This document shows positions 35,826 through 44,184 of a stretch of DNA of 64,000 bases, in pieces. The notes below the pieces were generated by a model. The model searched no databases. It had not been told where the DNA came from and saw nothing but the letters and a program-made list of their open reading frames with translations. The position numbers were made by a program, and so were the translations under genes. The stretch comes from Rhodanobacter sp. MP7CTX1. Lineage in GTDB: Bacteria; Pseudomonadota; Gammaproteobacteria; Xanthomonadales; Rhodanobacteraceae. Each line of letters opens with the position of its first letter. Positions within the stretch are counted from its first letter, which is position 1. The DNA lies in NCBI RefSeq assembly GCF_014205795.1, contig NZ_JACHCN010000021.1, positions 1 to 64,000 of the forward strand, read 5' to 3'.

Positions 35826-37925
35826 CTAGGCGGCATCGCAGAGCAGCCCGTCCGGCATTAGCGTGCCGTCGACTAACCTGTAGCGCCGCTCGAACGCTGA
35901 GGCGAGCGCCATATCGTGGGTGATGACGACCATCGTGCGATCGAGTCCCTGCAGCAGATTCGAGATGTGCGACACCGACGCCGCATCCAGATTCGACGTC
36001 GGCTCGTCCAACAGCAACAGTTCGCGGTTCTGATAGAGCGCGCGCGCCAGCAACAGGCGCTGTCGTTGTCCCGCCGAGATATTCGCAATGGTTTCGCTGA
36101 TCACGGTGCGTGTGCGCATCGGCATGCGCATGACATCGGCAAGAAGTCCCACGTCTTCCAGCATCTGATTGACGCGCGCATCGTCTGCCTCGTGCGCGGA
36201 AAAAAGTGACACATTCTCCGAAATGGAGCCGTTCAAGAGAATGTCACCCTGACGCATTTGTGCCGCATGCCGCCTGATTTCATCCACCGTCAGGTTCGGC
36301 CACGCGATGCCGTTGAGAAGGATTTCACCCTGTTGCAGTGGTTCGGCGGCGCCCAGCAGTTTGAGCAGCGTGGTTTTTCCGCTACCGGAGGGGCCGACGA
36401 TGACGATCTTGTCGCCCCGGTAGATATCGAGGCTCGCATGGTTCAGTACCGGCTGGTCAGACACCCCATAACGGAACGAGAGATTGCGCATCTCGATTTT
36501 CTCGAATGCCTTCACCTCGACGGCCTTTTGCCGCTCAGCCATCGGTGTATAGCGTTCCTCCTCGCACTCCACGATATCCTCAACCCGCGTCGCAGGAACT
36601 TCCAGCATGAAGTAGGCGATAAGCGCGTTAACCGAACGCGCGAGGCGATCCGTCGCGAGCGACTTGTAGATCATGAATGAATAGAACACGCCAACCGATA
36701 TGCTTCCTTTCAGCATCAGGCCGGCGGCGAGCCAGGTGACTGCGATCAGGTCGGCATAGGTGGTCAGCTTCAGTACGGCATCGCGTGTGGCCAGCAACTT
36801 GGAATCCCGCACGAGCGTGGCCACATAGCCTTTGAAGATCGTCATGTAGGCGCAGACGCGGCGGATTTCTCCGGATGCCAGCTTGATCTGTGGCGCGGCG
36901 CGGATGGTCTCGATAAGCATGTTGTCGCAACGTGCCGACTCCTGCATCAGCAAGATGCGTGCATCCAGCATTCGAAAGAGCAGCGCTACCGCCACCAGCA
37001 CGTAGAAGCCGAAAATGGCCAACGCGACTGCCGTCAATCGCGGGCTTTGCGACAGCATCAGAATCAGCGCCAGCACGGCTACCGTCAAATCGACACCGGT
37101 CGCCACCGTGGTTTTCACGGCGTGCGTACTGATCTCGTCCTGGGACTTCACTCGAGCAAACAGGTCGCCCACGTTGCGCTTCTCGAAGAAGGCGATGGGA
37201 TTGCGCATCAAGTGCCCGACCAACCCCTCGCGCATATTCACGCAAACCATACCGTAGATCAGCTCGACCAGATAGGTCTGTGCGTACTGGCTGAAGGCAC
37301 CGACAAGGAAGATGCCCGCGAACGTCAACGTCAGCACGTTGAGCAGATTTTCGTTGTCCGAAGAAACGACGTAATCCAGAACCAGGCGACCGAAGTAGGG
37401 CATCGCCAGTATGGCGAACTGCCCGGCCAACGCGACAAACATCACCTTGCCAATTTGGCGGTGCAGCTGGGGACACAGCATTCGCACGCGCGCCAGCGCA
37501 GCAGGTATCCGCGAACGAGCACGTATCTGCGGCAGCTCGGGCGTAGGTGCGAATTCGAGCAGATAACCCGACACGTTTTTCAGAAACATGTCCATCGATA
37601 CCCGACGACGTCCGGCCGCCGGATCAAGCAATCGCACATAGCTGCGCGTGCATTTCTCGAAGACCACGTAGTGCGAGCCGCCAAAGTGCAGGATCGAGCC
37701 AGGCTTGATCTCGGCCAGATCGGACGCGCCAAATTGATAAGCCTGCACTGACAAGCCGAATTCGAGCGCCACATCGTGCAGGTCCATCATCGACAGGCCG
37801 TTCGCGGAAATCGGCCGGTACGCGGAAATTTCGCGAGTTTCCGTCGCTCGACCAAGGTGGCTCAGCGCCATGGCGAGACAGGCATAGCCGCACTCGGCCA
37901 CTTCATTCTGATAAATGACGCGCAT
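35826..37925 (-). CDS. Peptidase C39-containing ABC exporter
   Basis: A 699-aa bacteriocin-type exporter that would cut the leader from a peptide while pumping it across the inner membrane. The N-terminal C39 domain has Gln6, catalytic Cys12 (AECGYAC), His85 (GGSHYVVF) and Asp101 (LLDPA). About six membrane segments follow (about 165-440), then the ATPase with Walker A GPSGSGKTTLL (about 508), signature ISAGQRQR and Walker B LLLLDEPTS (about 636). All key residues look intact. The upstream gene encodes a HlyD-type adaptor 3 bp away, and two candidate substrate peptides lie further upstream. Confidence 0.93.
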   Translation of the reverse strand: MRVIYQNEVAECGYACLAMALSHLGRATETREISAYRPISANGLSMMDLHDVALEFGLSVQAYQFGASDLAEIKPGSILHFGGSHYVVFEKCTRSYVRLLDPAAGRRRVSMDMFLKNVSGYLLEFAPTPELPQIRARSRIPAALARVRMLCPQLHRQIGKVMFVALAGQFAILAMPYFGRLVLDYVVSSDNENLLNVLTLTFAGIFLVGAFSQYAQTYLVELIYGMVCVNMREGLVGHLMRNPIAFFEKRNVGDLFARVKSQDEISTHAVKTTVATGVDLTVAVLALILMLSQSPRLTAVALAIFGFYVLVAVALLFRMLDARILLMQESARCDNMLIETIRAAPQIKLASGEIRRVCAYMTIFKGYVATLVRDSKLLATRDAVLKLTTYADLIAVTWLAAGLMLKGSISVGVFYSFMIYKSLATDRLARSVNALIAYFMLEVPATRVEDIVECEEERYTPMAERQKAVEVKAFEKIEMRNLSFRYGVSDQPVLNHASLDIYRGDKIVIVGPSGSGKTTLLKLLGAAEPLQQGEILLNGIAWPNLTVDEIRRHAAQMRQGDILLNGSISENVSLFSAHEADDARVNQMLEDVGLLADVMRMPMRTRTVISETIANISAGQRQRLLLARALYQNRELLLLDEPTSNLDAASVSHISNLLQGLDRTMVVITHDMALASAFERRYRLVDGTLMPDGLLCDAA

Positions 37926-37928
37926 GGC

Positions 37929-38720
37929 TCAGCCCCTGATCATGCGAAAGAGCGGGGCGAGTACCCACTCGGCGATGGTGCGGCGTTCGACCACGATGCT
38001 TGCCGTTCCCCGCATACCTGGAAACATCTGAAATGACTCCCGGCCAACATCAAACGTATCGCCGCGCAGCGTCGCCAGCGCCCGGTAGTTATTACCCTGA
38101 TCGGAGCCGGCCACGGCCGCACGCGATCCGTCTGGCACGCCCAGGGTGGTATCGGAAATCGACTCGATACGTGCCTCGTACGTGCCGAATCTCGCATACG
38201 GAAACGCGTCGAGCTTGATATGGATGATTTGTCCCGGCTTGACGAAGCCGCGTTGCCGGGAGGGAATGCGCAGCGCGATCGTCAACGGCTGCCCTGGGTC
38301 GGTATCGATGATCTGCGCTACTTCGCCCGCATCGAGCATGCGTCCAACGCGCAGACCGGAGAAGATCACCACGCCCGCCTGGGGCGCGTAAATCGTCACG
38401 TTCGGCTGAGGCTGTTCTGCCGGACCTGCAGGCTGCGGGTCATCGCTCGACGGCACCAGATCACGCGTCAACTGGAACAGCGGCGCTCCGCGTTCCACTC
38501 GGTCGGACGGATGCGCATAAACGGCCGATACCTGGCCGCGGAATCCCTGGACCCTGACCTGCGACCATGAAACGATTTCGCACGAAACGTCCTGCTTGAG
38601 TTCCACTTCGTGGAAGCACGCAAACACGACCGCCACGATCAGGGCGAAGGACGTCGCATAGGCGATCCAACGCCATCCGATATCCTTGAATTGGGGAAGA
38701 TTTTGGAGTTGCACAAACAT
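37929..38720 (-). CDS. Short HlyD/CvaA-family membrane-fusion adaptor
   Basis: A 263-aa inner-membrane adaptor: short N-terminus, one membrane segment (about residues 15-37), the first half of a lipoyl-like domain (VRVQGFRGQVSAVYAHPSDRVERG), the matching second half (NVTIYAPQAGVVIFSGLRVGRM) and a C-terminal beta-barrel region. The halves are joined by only about 30 Pro-rich residues, so the long coiled-coil hairpin that normally reaches TolC is missing. The ATG at 38720 follows GGAG. It should couple the C39 exporter to an outer-membrane channel; none is encoded here. Confidence 0.85.
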   Translation of the reverse strand: MFVQLQNLPQFKDIGWRWIAYATSFALIVAVVFACFHEVELKQDVSCEIVSWSQVRVQGFRGQVSAVYAHPSDRVERGAPLFQLTRDLVPSSDDPQPAGPAEQPQPNVTIYAPQAGVVIFSGLRVGRMLDAGEVAQIIDTDPGQPLTIALRIPSRQRGFVKPGQIIHIKLDAFPYARFGTYEARIESISDTTLGVPDGSRAAVAGSDQGNNYRALATLRGDTFDVGRESFQMFPGMRGTASIVVERRTIAEWVLAPLFRMIRG

Positions 38721-39051
38721 TGCTCCATGTGTGCACCCTCGTTCGGGCAATGCACACTGCATCCATATCTAAAGAACAAGCCACTTGAGGCGGCCCATGT
38801 GACAGCACCCCCTGCAACGTGAATGTCTCGCACGGCGCGACCTTGCCGGGACGGATCGTCAGCAGCCGGTGTCTGTAGAGAAAGATCTCTGATCACGGCA
38901 ACGGCCTGGCCATTGCCCGTCGTTATCTACCCGCGTCAACATGCGCGCACCGCTTCATCGGGTTTCACGGCTCGCGTACAACAAGTGCCGGGCGCAAGAT
39001 AAGCGGTCATGACGCAGGCCATGACCGTTTATCCCTGACTACCAGCAGATG
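38721..39051. other. Intergenic region between peptide gene 1 and the adaptor
   Basis: No convincing gene is seen. An inverted repeat (CGGTCATG, 39004-39011; CATGACCG, 39020-39027) sits 25 bp past the end of peptide gene 1 on the minus strand and could be a partial terminator that lets less transcript reach the adaptor and exporter. CTGACTACCAGCAG at 39035-39048 recurs at 39532-39545, marking the duplicated peptide unit. Confidence 0.5.
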
Positions 39052-39177
39052 TTACAGACCGCCGCCCTGGGCGGGGTTGATAACGATGCTGTCGTTGTTA
39101 TTGCTACCGCTGTCCTTGATGGAGGCACCGGCAGCGGCCGGGATGGTTGCCAACATTTCGCGTTCGATCTTCTTCAT
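39052..39177 (-). CDS. Candidate exported peptide precursor 1
   Basis: A 41-codon gene too short for standard calling. It has a good ribosome site (AAGGAAAG, 3 nt before the ATG). The N-terminus MKKIEREMLATIPAAAG looks like a leader; the rest is polar, rich in Ser, Asn and Asp, and ends AQGGGL. A 33-residue homologue lies upstream at 39549-39650, sharing LATIPxAAG and the GGG-plus-hydrophobic ending. The position ahead of a C39 exporter and HlyD adaptor makes it a likely substrate. There is no canonical Gly-Gly site; processing may follow Ala-Ala or Gly-Ala. Confidence 0.7.
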   Translation of the reverse strand: MKKIEREMLATIPAAAGASIKDSGSNNNDSIVINPAQGGGL

Positions 39178-39232
39178 GTTCTTTCCTTGAATTAAGTTAA
39201 CAACGTCGGTGTTTTCCACATCTTTGCTTACT

Positions 39233-39316
39233 GCTACTTGCTACTTGCTACTTGCTACTTGCTACTTACTGCTTGCTACTTGCTACTTGCTACTTACTGC
39301 TTGCTACTTGCTACTT
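39233..39316. repeat. Heptanucleotide tandem array
   Basis: Twelve consecutive 7-bp units read GCTACTT on the plus strand (AAGTAGC on the minus strand), in the order five GCTACTT, one ACTGCTT, three GCTACTT, one ACTGCTT, two GCTACTT; imperfect units continue on both sides. The array lies 56 bp upstream of the start codon of peptide gene 1 (minus strand), where promoter elements are expected. The related upstream region of peptide gene 2 has only a single unit. Confidence 0.9.
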
Positions 39317-39548
39317 ACTACTACTCACTACTGCCACGGTACCTGTGGCTTCGCTTCTCGAAGCTGGCCAACACCATGCGATATATCTGCAGGGGAGAAG
39401 ACGGCGCGCAAGCTCAATCCGCAACGGCAGACGCACTTCGTTGCACCAGGCCCGCGGCTTGCGCCCAACCACGGTCGCGTCGGACGCACGACAAAATGCG
39501 CCTAGGCGTGATGAGCCGCGGCCATTGCTCACTGACTACCAGCAGCGA
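39317..39548. other. Spacer between the two peptide genes
   Basis: No convincing gene. The segment 39335-39358 (CACGGTACCTGTGGCTTCGC onward) is a diverged copy of 39692-39715, part of the duplicated unit. Plus-strand frames running through the heptamer array give a repetitive Leu/Cys/Tyr peptide that is best explained as an artefact of the repeat. Confidence 0.5.
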
Positions 39549-39650
39549 TTAGATGCCGCCGCCTTTGCCGCTATCGCCGTTGTCACAGCACTTGTCGCAG
39601 CAACCGGCGGCCACGGGAATGGTGGCCAACACTTCGAGTTCAATCTTCAA
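39549..39650 (-). CDS. Candidate exported peptide precursor 2 (Cys-rich)
   Basis: A 33-codon homologue of the peptide gene at 39052-39177. Leader MKIELEVLATIPVAAG (first codon TTG) is followed by a core beginning CCDKCC and ending GKGGGI. The four cysteines suggest disulfides, metal binding or thioether modification. The start is weak: TTG with no good ribosome site, and comparison with copy 1 suggests a lost ATG, so this copy may be poorly expressed or decaying. It lies 129 bp past the fimbrial adhesin stop. Confidence 0.55.
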   Translation of the reverse strand: MKIELEVLATIPVAAGCCDKCCDNGDSGKGGGI

Positions 39651-39779
39651 TAAAGGTTTATGTTTCTTACACCTTTGCTACTTACCACGGTCACGGTCCC
39701 TGTGACTTCGCCTCTTGATTTCTTGCTCTTTGTGTCATGTCCTACCGGAGGACGGCGAATAGGTTTCGCACAATGGCCT

Positions 39780-40880
39780 CTATTGATAGGACATGGTGAA
39801 TGTGGCCACACCATTGGCCGGCCCGGGCGTCACGTTTGTGGCTGTTGCGACGTATTGCGCCGTAAAAGGCAGACTCGTCGGCAGCCCTGAGGACGATCCG
39901 AGCATGATCTGATGGAGATTTCCGGCAACCGACGAGTCGGGGCCATAGCTGACGGCGGTGCCGGCTCCCGGCAAACTTCCACTCGCTGCGATCTGGATGC
40001 CTACTCCCGTCGCGTTGGCCGGGCCCGTGGCGGACTGGATGGTCAGGATATTGGTCGTATTGCCGTTGTTGTTGCTATCGGTAAACGTTATCCCGACGTT
40101 CGTCGCCACACCGGAGCAATTGATGCCGATCGGGAACGGAACGGCTATCGATTTCGTGCCGACGCCAGTAAACGCGCTGGACTTGATCGCGCCCAACGGC
40201 ACCGTAATCGATGGCGTAGTGACAGCGCAGGTCTGTCCGGTGATCTGGATACTGTTGCCGAGCCTGAGATCGGAGTCTGGATAGGTGCCTACGTTGAGCT
40301 GAAACAAATCAGTCGCTGGAATGGTGTGAGCGCCGGTGAGCGGTCCGGTAATCACGAATTGGAGCTTCATTGTGATAGCCGGGCCACCGATGATGAGGTA
40401 GCAGCTGGTTGAAGTCGTACCACTCGGGCAATTGCCAGGCCCACCTGCCTGGAAGTACGAAACCGGCAGGGCAGCATTGGTTTTCACGGTGTAATAGGCG
40501 CCCGTGCTGGTATTGATCACCTGATAGCCGATGCCTGGTATGTTGGTGGGCATGGTGTTGTTGGTCGACGTATTCGCGCCATACATATTGGTGTAAGTGA
40601 CTGTAGTGTCGGTTGTGCAATTCACCCCGATATTTGTACCGCTGACAGTTGCAGGATTTGTGAATGTCGCCGAGGCAATCACCGTACCCGGCACCGCATC
40701 CCGAGGAATTGTGGCCGTTGGCGGCATAGTGAAAGTCAGAACCGCAGGCCCGGCGCCGCCTGGAGTACACACGGCATGCGCCCTGCCCGGCATCAACAGC
40801 ATCGCGCACAGCATGAGGGGGACCAGCGCAAGCATGCGCTGAAAAAGCGTTCTAAATCCGCGGCGGGATACCTGTTTCAT
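39780..40880 (-). CDS. Fimbrial tip adhesin of the chaperone-usher operon
   Basis: A 366-aa exported protein with a signal peptide ending GRAHA, a Thr/Asn/Gly-rich N-terminal receptor-type domain with several Cys, and a C-terminal pilin domain starting near TCAVTTPSITVPLG and ending VATFTMSYQ, the beta-strand motif used for chaperone binding. Two-domain adhesins of this kind cap chaperone-usher fimbriae. The ATG at 40880 has GGAG upstream; an ATG at 40904 overlaps the previous stop (TGATG), so coupled initiation there is also possible. Confidence 0.85.
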   Translation of the reverse strand: MKQVSRRGFRTLFQRMLALVPLMLCAMLLMPGRAHAVCTPGGAGPAVLTFTMPPTATIPRDAVPGTVIASATFTNPATVSGTNIGVNCTTDTTVTYTNMYGANTSTNNTMPTNIPGIGYQVINTSTGAYYTVKTNAALPVSYFQAGGPGNCPSGTTSTSCYLIIGGPAITMKLQFVITGPLTGAHTIPATDLFQLNVGTYPDSDLRLGNSIQITGQTCAVTTPSITVPLGAIKSSAFTGVGTKSIAVPFPIGINCSGVATNVGITFTDSNNNGNTTNILTIQSATGPANATGVGIQIAASGSLPGAGTAVSYGPDSSVAGNLHQIMLGSSSGLPTSLPFTAQYVATATNVTPGPANGVATFTMSYQ

Positions 40881-40903
40881 TCCGATGTTCTCCGTGGCCG
40901 CCA

Positions 40904-41236
40904 TCAGAGGCCGCCGCCGCCATTTTGCTGCGACGTCCCGTGAGTCGTGGTTGCATTCTTGGTGCTGGTCTTGCCGGAATTGCTAGTAGTGCTGGCGTTA
41001 CCGATAGCCGTCGCGCCTTGCACCGCCGGGGCAACCAAACTGCCTTGGGTGACCACACCACTTTGTGTGGTGTGGGCGCCCGTCTGGTCCGCTTGTGCAC
41101 GGTTCTGCATGAACGGGTTTGACTGGACCGCCGATTTCGACGCGGCCATGACTGCGCCCATCGGCAGTAGGATCAACAGGCAGAACACCGCTCGCGACAA
41201 GGGTTTGCGCAGAGCATGTTTGATTTCGATCGACAT
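40904..41236 (-). CDS. Small secreted low-complexity protein in the fimbrial operon
   Basis: A 110-aa protein with a signal peptide (about residues 1-32, LLILLPMGAVMAAS) and a Ser/Thr/Asn/Gln/Gly-rich mature part ending SQQNGGGGL. It lacks pilin cysteines and the C-terminal donor-strand motif. The ATG follows GGAGAATC. It lies between usher and adhesin, so it is probably exported with the fimbria, perhaps as a minor or anchoring part. Its glycine-rich C-terminus resembles the ends of the two nearby peptide precursors. Family not recognised. Confidence 0.7.
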   Translation of the reverse strand: MSIEIKHALRKPLSRAVFCLLILLPMGAVMAASKSAVQSNPFMQNRAQADQTGAHTTQSGVVTQGSLVAPAVQGATAIGNASTTSNSGKTSTKNATTTHGTSQQNGGGGL

Positions 41237-41289
41237 CTTGATTCTCCGTATTTCGCTCATGGATGGTCGCGCCGCTTGAGGCGAAAGCC

Positions 41290-44064
41290 TCAAGGCAGTT
41301 CCGTCTGCTTCAACTGACCAAGATCATCACCGCTCTTCAGCAAATCATTCGCCGGGTCTGCGGACGGCGTGACTTTCGCAGCCGTCGAACTCACCAGCTT
41401 GCCGCGCATCTGCGCACTGGCCGAGACCGACGCCTCCGCCAGGCTGTAGCAGGTCGCGTCGAGCGTGCTGTAAAGGCCTGACTTGTTTTTCGCCGGTAGA
41501 CGGAACTGAAACGTGCAGCGATCCGAGGGTTCACTGCCCCAGCTGACCGTGAACGTGCCCGCTTCGGGCAGACCACGTAGATAGACGCGGCCACCCTGTC
41601 CGACGGCGCTGACGGTATTGCCTTTCTCGTCCAGAACATCGGCACCGAACGGCAGTTCCTTGCCGTCCATGCGACGCAGCGAGAAGATCGCGGCGCGGCC
41701 ACTCACCGTACCGAACTTCATCATCACCACCGAGCCGGCGTACGGCGCCACCTGCTGACCGGTCGTATCCATTTCGACATCGAGCGGAATGCCCTTGGGG
41801 TCCAGCGCGATGTTGTTGATGCGATACGGCGTCAGGTACGGGATGACCGCGTAGCCGCGACCATCGATGCGCACGCCAGGCCAGTTTTCGATGCGCGCAC
41901 CGGCGGCATCCTTTGCCTCGACGATGCCGATCGTATCGCCCGTGGAGTTGGCCAACGTGATGCCACCCGGGTGCGCAACGATCGCGCCCGACAGTCCTGC
42001 CGACTCCTGCGTATAGCCGGTGCCAGTGCTCGCATTGGCGCTCAATGTCGTGTACGGGCTGCGGTACTGGCCGTTGACACCACCGGAAGAGTAGCCGGGA
42101 TTGTTGGCGCCATTCACGCCATAGGTGAACTGGTTGTCCACGCCTGCCGTGCCGGTCAGGCTGGCTTGTTCCATCGTGCCGGAGCCGTCGGAATGCGAGG
42201 CACTGAATGACACCATCGGCGCATGCGCGCTCCGACCCAACGGCAGCGAGAGGCTGGCGAAAACCTGGTTCGTCATCTGACCTGAGTCCGCATCGCGCTG
42301 CCGCGAAGCCGACAAGCTGTAACTCAGATTGACCCCGGCCACGTGCAAGGTGTTGTTGTAGCCAATCTGGACCTGTCCGGTGACGCCGTCATGGTTCCAG
42401 TAGTTGACCGCCGAACCCACCAGATAGAGGTTGCCCCCAGTATCGCCGAGGCCTTGATTGAACGTGACCTGCAGCTGGTTGCGTTGGCGATCGAGGATGG
42501 ACGGAACAAACGCGCCCTGTCCCGAAGCCAGGAAGGCCGCGGTGGTCTTGTAGCCACTCTCCTGACGCGCGAGCAATGCATCGCCAAGCGACCAGAAGCC
42601 GCGGGACGAAAATTGGTAAGCAGCAACCGCGATGTTGCTGTTCGTGTCCGCCAGCTCCTTGCTGTAGCTGACCCGAAAGCTCTGCCCGTCGACATACCGC
42701 TCACCGGGGATCTGCGCATTCGCCTGGGTCAGATCCATCGAGATCGCGCCGATCGGCGTGTTGAAGGCCGCACCCAGCAGCTCGGCCGCATAGTTCTGCG
42801 CCGCAACGACACCAAAGTAGCCCGTCACCGTGTTGTTGATACCGTGCTGCACGGTCGCCTGCAGGACGTCGTTGTGCCTGTCGACCATGGCATCGCGCAC
42901 CTGACCAGCCGCCAGGTTGACGCGCCAGATGCCAGGCCGCAACAACTGCACGACTGACGTATACGGCACGACAAAACTGTGCTTGCTGCCATCGGCTTCA
43001 GTCACCGTGACCTGCAGGCTCCCGCCGTAACCGGTGGCATACAGATCGTTGATCGCGAATGCACCCGGCGCCACATTGGTTTCGTAGAGGGTGTTGCCGT
43101 TCTGGCTCACGGTAACGTGCGCGTTGGTATTCGCCACACCGCGGATGACCGGCGCGTAACCACGCAGCGAATCGGGCAACATGCGGTCGTCGGTCGCCAC
43201 TTGCACGCCGCGAATGCCGATGCTGTTGAACACCGCGCCGTCGGTGTACGAGTCACCGATCGTCATCACACTGCGGATCGAGGGCAGATCACGCTGAACG
43301 TAGGTGGCGATGCTCTGATACGAATGCCCCTGGCCGGACTGCCAGGTGTAGGTGCCGTTGCTGCGGAACAGCCAGCCATCGATGTTGAACCCGGCATTCA
43401 GGGCGATGTAACCCTGGTTGCTGGTCCTGCCGTTATTGGTGGTCTGGTACGTGCTTGCGTTATAACCCAGCGTGGCCGAGGTCACGCCCTGATCCCACAA
43501 CTCAGGGTTCACGTAGCCGCGCGGATTGCGTACCAGTGCAACCTGGGGAATGCTGAGGTCCAGCCGAAACTCGGACATGTCGAAGGTCTGCCTGGCGCCC
43601 TGCACCAATTGCGCAAGATCGGCACAACCGCCGGCATGCACCCTTGCCATCTCGACTTCTCCGGCATCGGAGAGTGCGTTGTTATCCAGGCCGATGCGCC
43701 CCACCAGCGAACGGTCGAAGCACGCGCCTGCGCTTTCGCTGCCGGGTGCCGTGGCGAAACGCACATTGGCGTGGGCCACCCAGTCGCCATTGACGTACAG
43801 GTCCACGGCATAGGTGCCCGGCGCCACCGGGCTAGCATGCTCGAAGCGAGCAACGTTGATGTGCTCACCAGGAGACTTCATCAGCACCGTGTCGTCGAAC
43901 TGCACGCCCTCGATCGCGCTTGCGTCCGCACCACCGGGGTCGACGGCGGCGGCAGCGAACGAGGAAACCGGCAGATAGGCCGCGAGCGCGGCGCTGATTA
44001 GCAGATAGCTACGTTTAAGCGGCAGTCGCTTTCCACGCGGTCTCTGTGACTTCCGTGAATACAT
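41290..44064 (-). CDS. Fimbrial outer-membrane usher
   Basis: A 924-aa PapC/FimD-type usher, the outer-membrane assembly platform for chaperone-usher pili. It has a signal peptide, an N-terminal chaperone-binding domain (GTYAVDLYVNGDWVAHANVRF), a long beta-barrel and plug region with GYAPVIRGVANTNAHVTVSQNG, and C-terminal domains (GRGYAVIPYLTPYRINNIALDP, then GQGGRVYLRGLPEAG). The ATG at 44064 precedes a basic n-region; the open frame begins at 44172. It lies between chaperone and adhesin genes. Confidence 0.95.
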   Translation of the reverse strand: MYSRKSQRPRGKRLPLKRSYLLISAALAAYLPVSSFAAAAVDPGGADASAIEGVQFDDTVLMKSPGEHINVARFEHASPVAPGTYAVDLYVNGDWVAHANVRFATAPGSESAGACFDRSLVGRIGLDNNALSDAGEVEMARVHAGGCADLAQLVQGARQTFDMSEFRLDLSIPQVALVRNPRGYVNPELWDQGVTSATLGYNASTYQTTNNGRTSNQGYIALNAGFNIDGWLFRSNGTYTWQSGQGHSYQSIATYVQRDLPSIRSVMTIGDSYTDGAVFNSIGIRGVQVATDDRMLPDSLRGYAPVIRGVANTNAHVTVSQNGNTLYETNVAPGAFAINDLYATGYGGSLQVTVTEADGSKHSFVVPYTSVVQLLRPGIWRVNLAAGQVRDAMVDRHNDVLQATVQHGINNTVTGYFGVVAAQNYAAELLGAAFNTPIGAISMDLTQANAQIPGERYVDGQSFRVSYSKELADTNSNIAVAAYQFSSRGFWSLGDALLARQESGYKTTAAFLASGQGAFVPSILDRQRNQLQVTFNQGLGDTGGNLYLVGSAVNYWNHDGVTGQVQIGYNNTLHVAGVNLSYSLSASRQRDADSGQMTNQVFASLSLPLGRSAHAPMVSFSASHSDGSGTMEQASLTGTAGVDNQFTYGVNGANNPGYSSGGVNGQYRSPYTTLSANASTGTGYTQESAGLSGAIVAHPGGITLANSTGDTIGIVEAKDAAGARIENWPGVRIDGRGYAVIPYLTPYRINNIALDPKGIPLDVEMDTTGQQVAPYAGSVVMMKFGTVSGRAAIFSLRRMDGKELPFGADVLDEKGNTVSAVGQGGRVYLRGLPEAGTFTVSWGSEPSDRCTFQFRLPAKNKSGLYSTLDATCYSLAEASVSASAQMRGKLVSSTAAKVTPSADPANDLLKSGDDLGQLKQTELP

Positions 44065-44184
44065 GAGTAAAGGCCTTATTCTTTTGGTCTTTGTGGCCCG
44101 CAGAAAGGGACACAGCCGTCTGAACGCAACAGACGTCCACGCAAGGGCGCGCCACAGCGCAGCCCCGAGCACAACATCGCTGCA

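Noticed and set aside
36258..37751. Plus-strand frames opposite the C39 exporter
   Set aside because: Composition is that of antisense translation, and the exporter carries all expected motifs.
38639..38896. 85-codon minus-strand frame overlapping the adaptor start
   Set aside because: No ribosome site, out of frame with the adaptor and overlapping its signal-anchor; looked at as a third peptide but it lacks the LATIP leader.
39004..39027. Possible intrinsic terminator after peptide gene 1
   Set aside because: The inverted repeat is clear but no proper T-run follows on the minus strand, so it is mentioned only within the intergenic entry.
39209..39505. Plus-strand frame through the heptamer array encoding a repeating Cys/Tyr/Leu peptide
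   Set aside because: All three frames of a 7-bp repeat stay open and give a 7-residue repeat by arithmetic. No ribosome site or homologue-like region is seen, and the real genes are on the minus strand.
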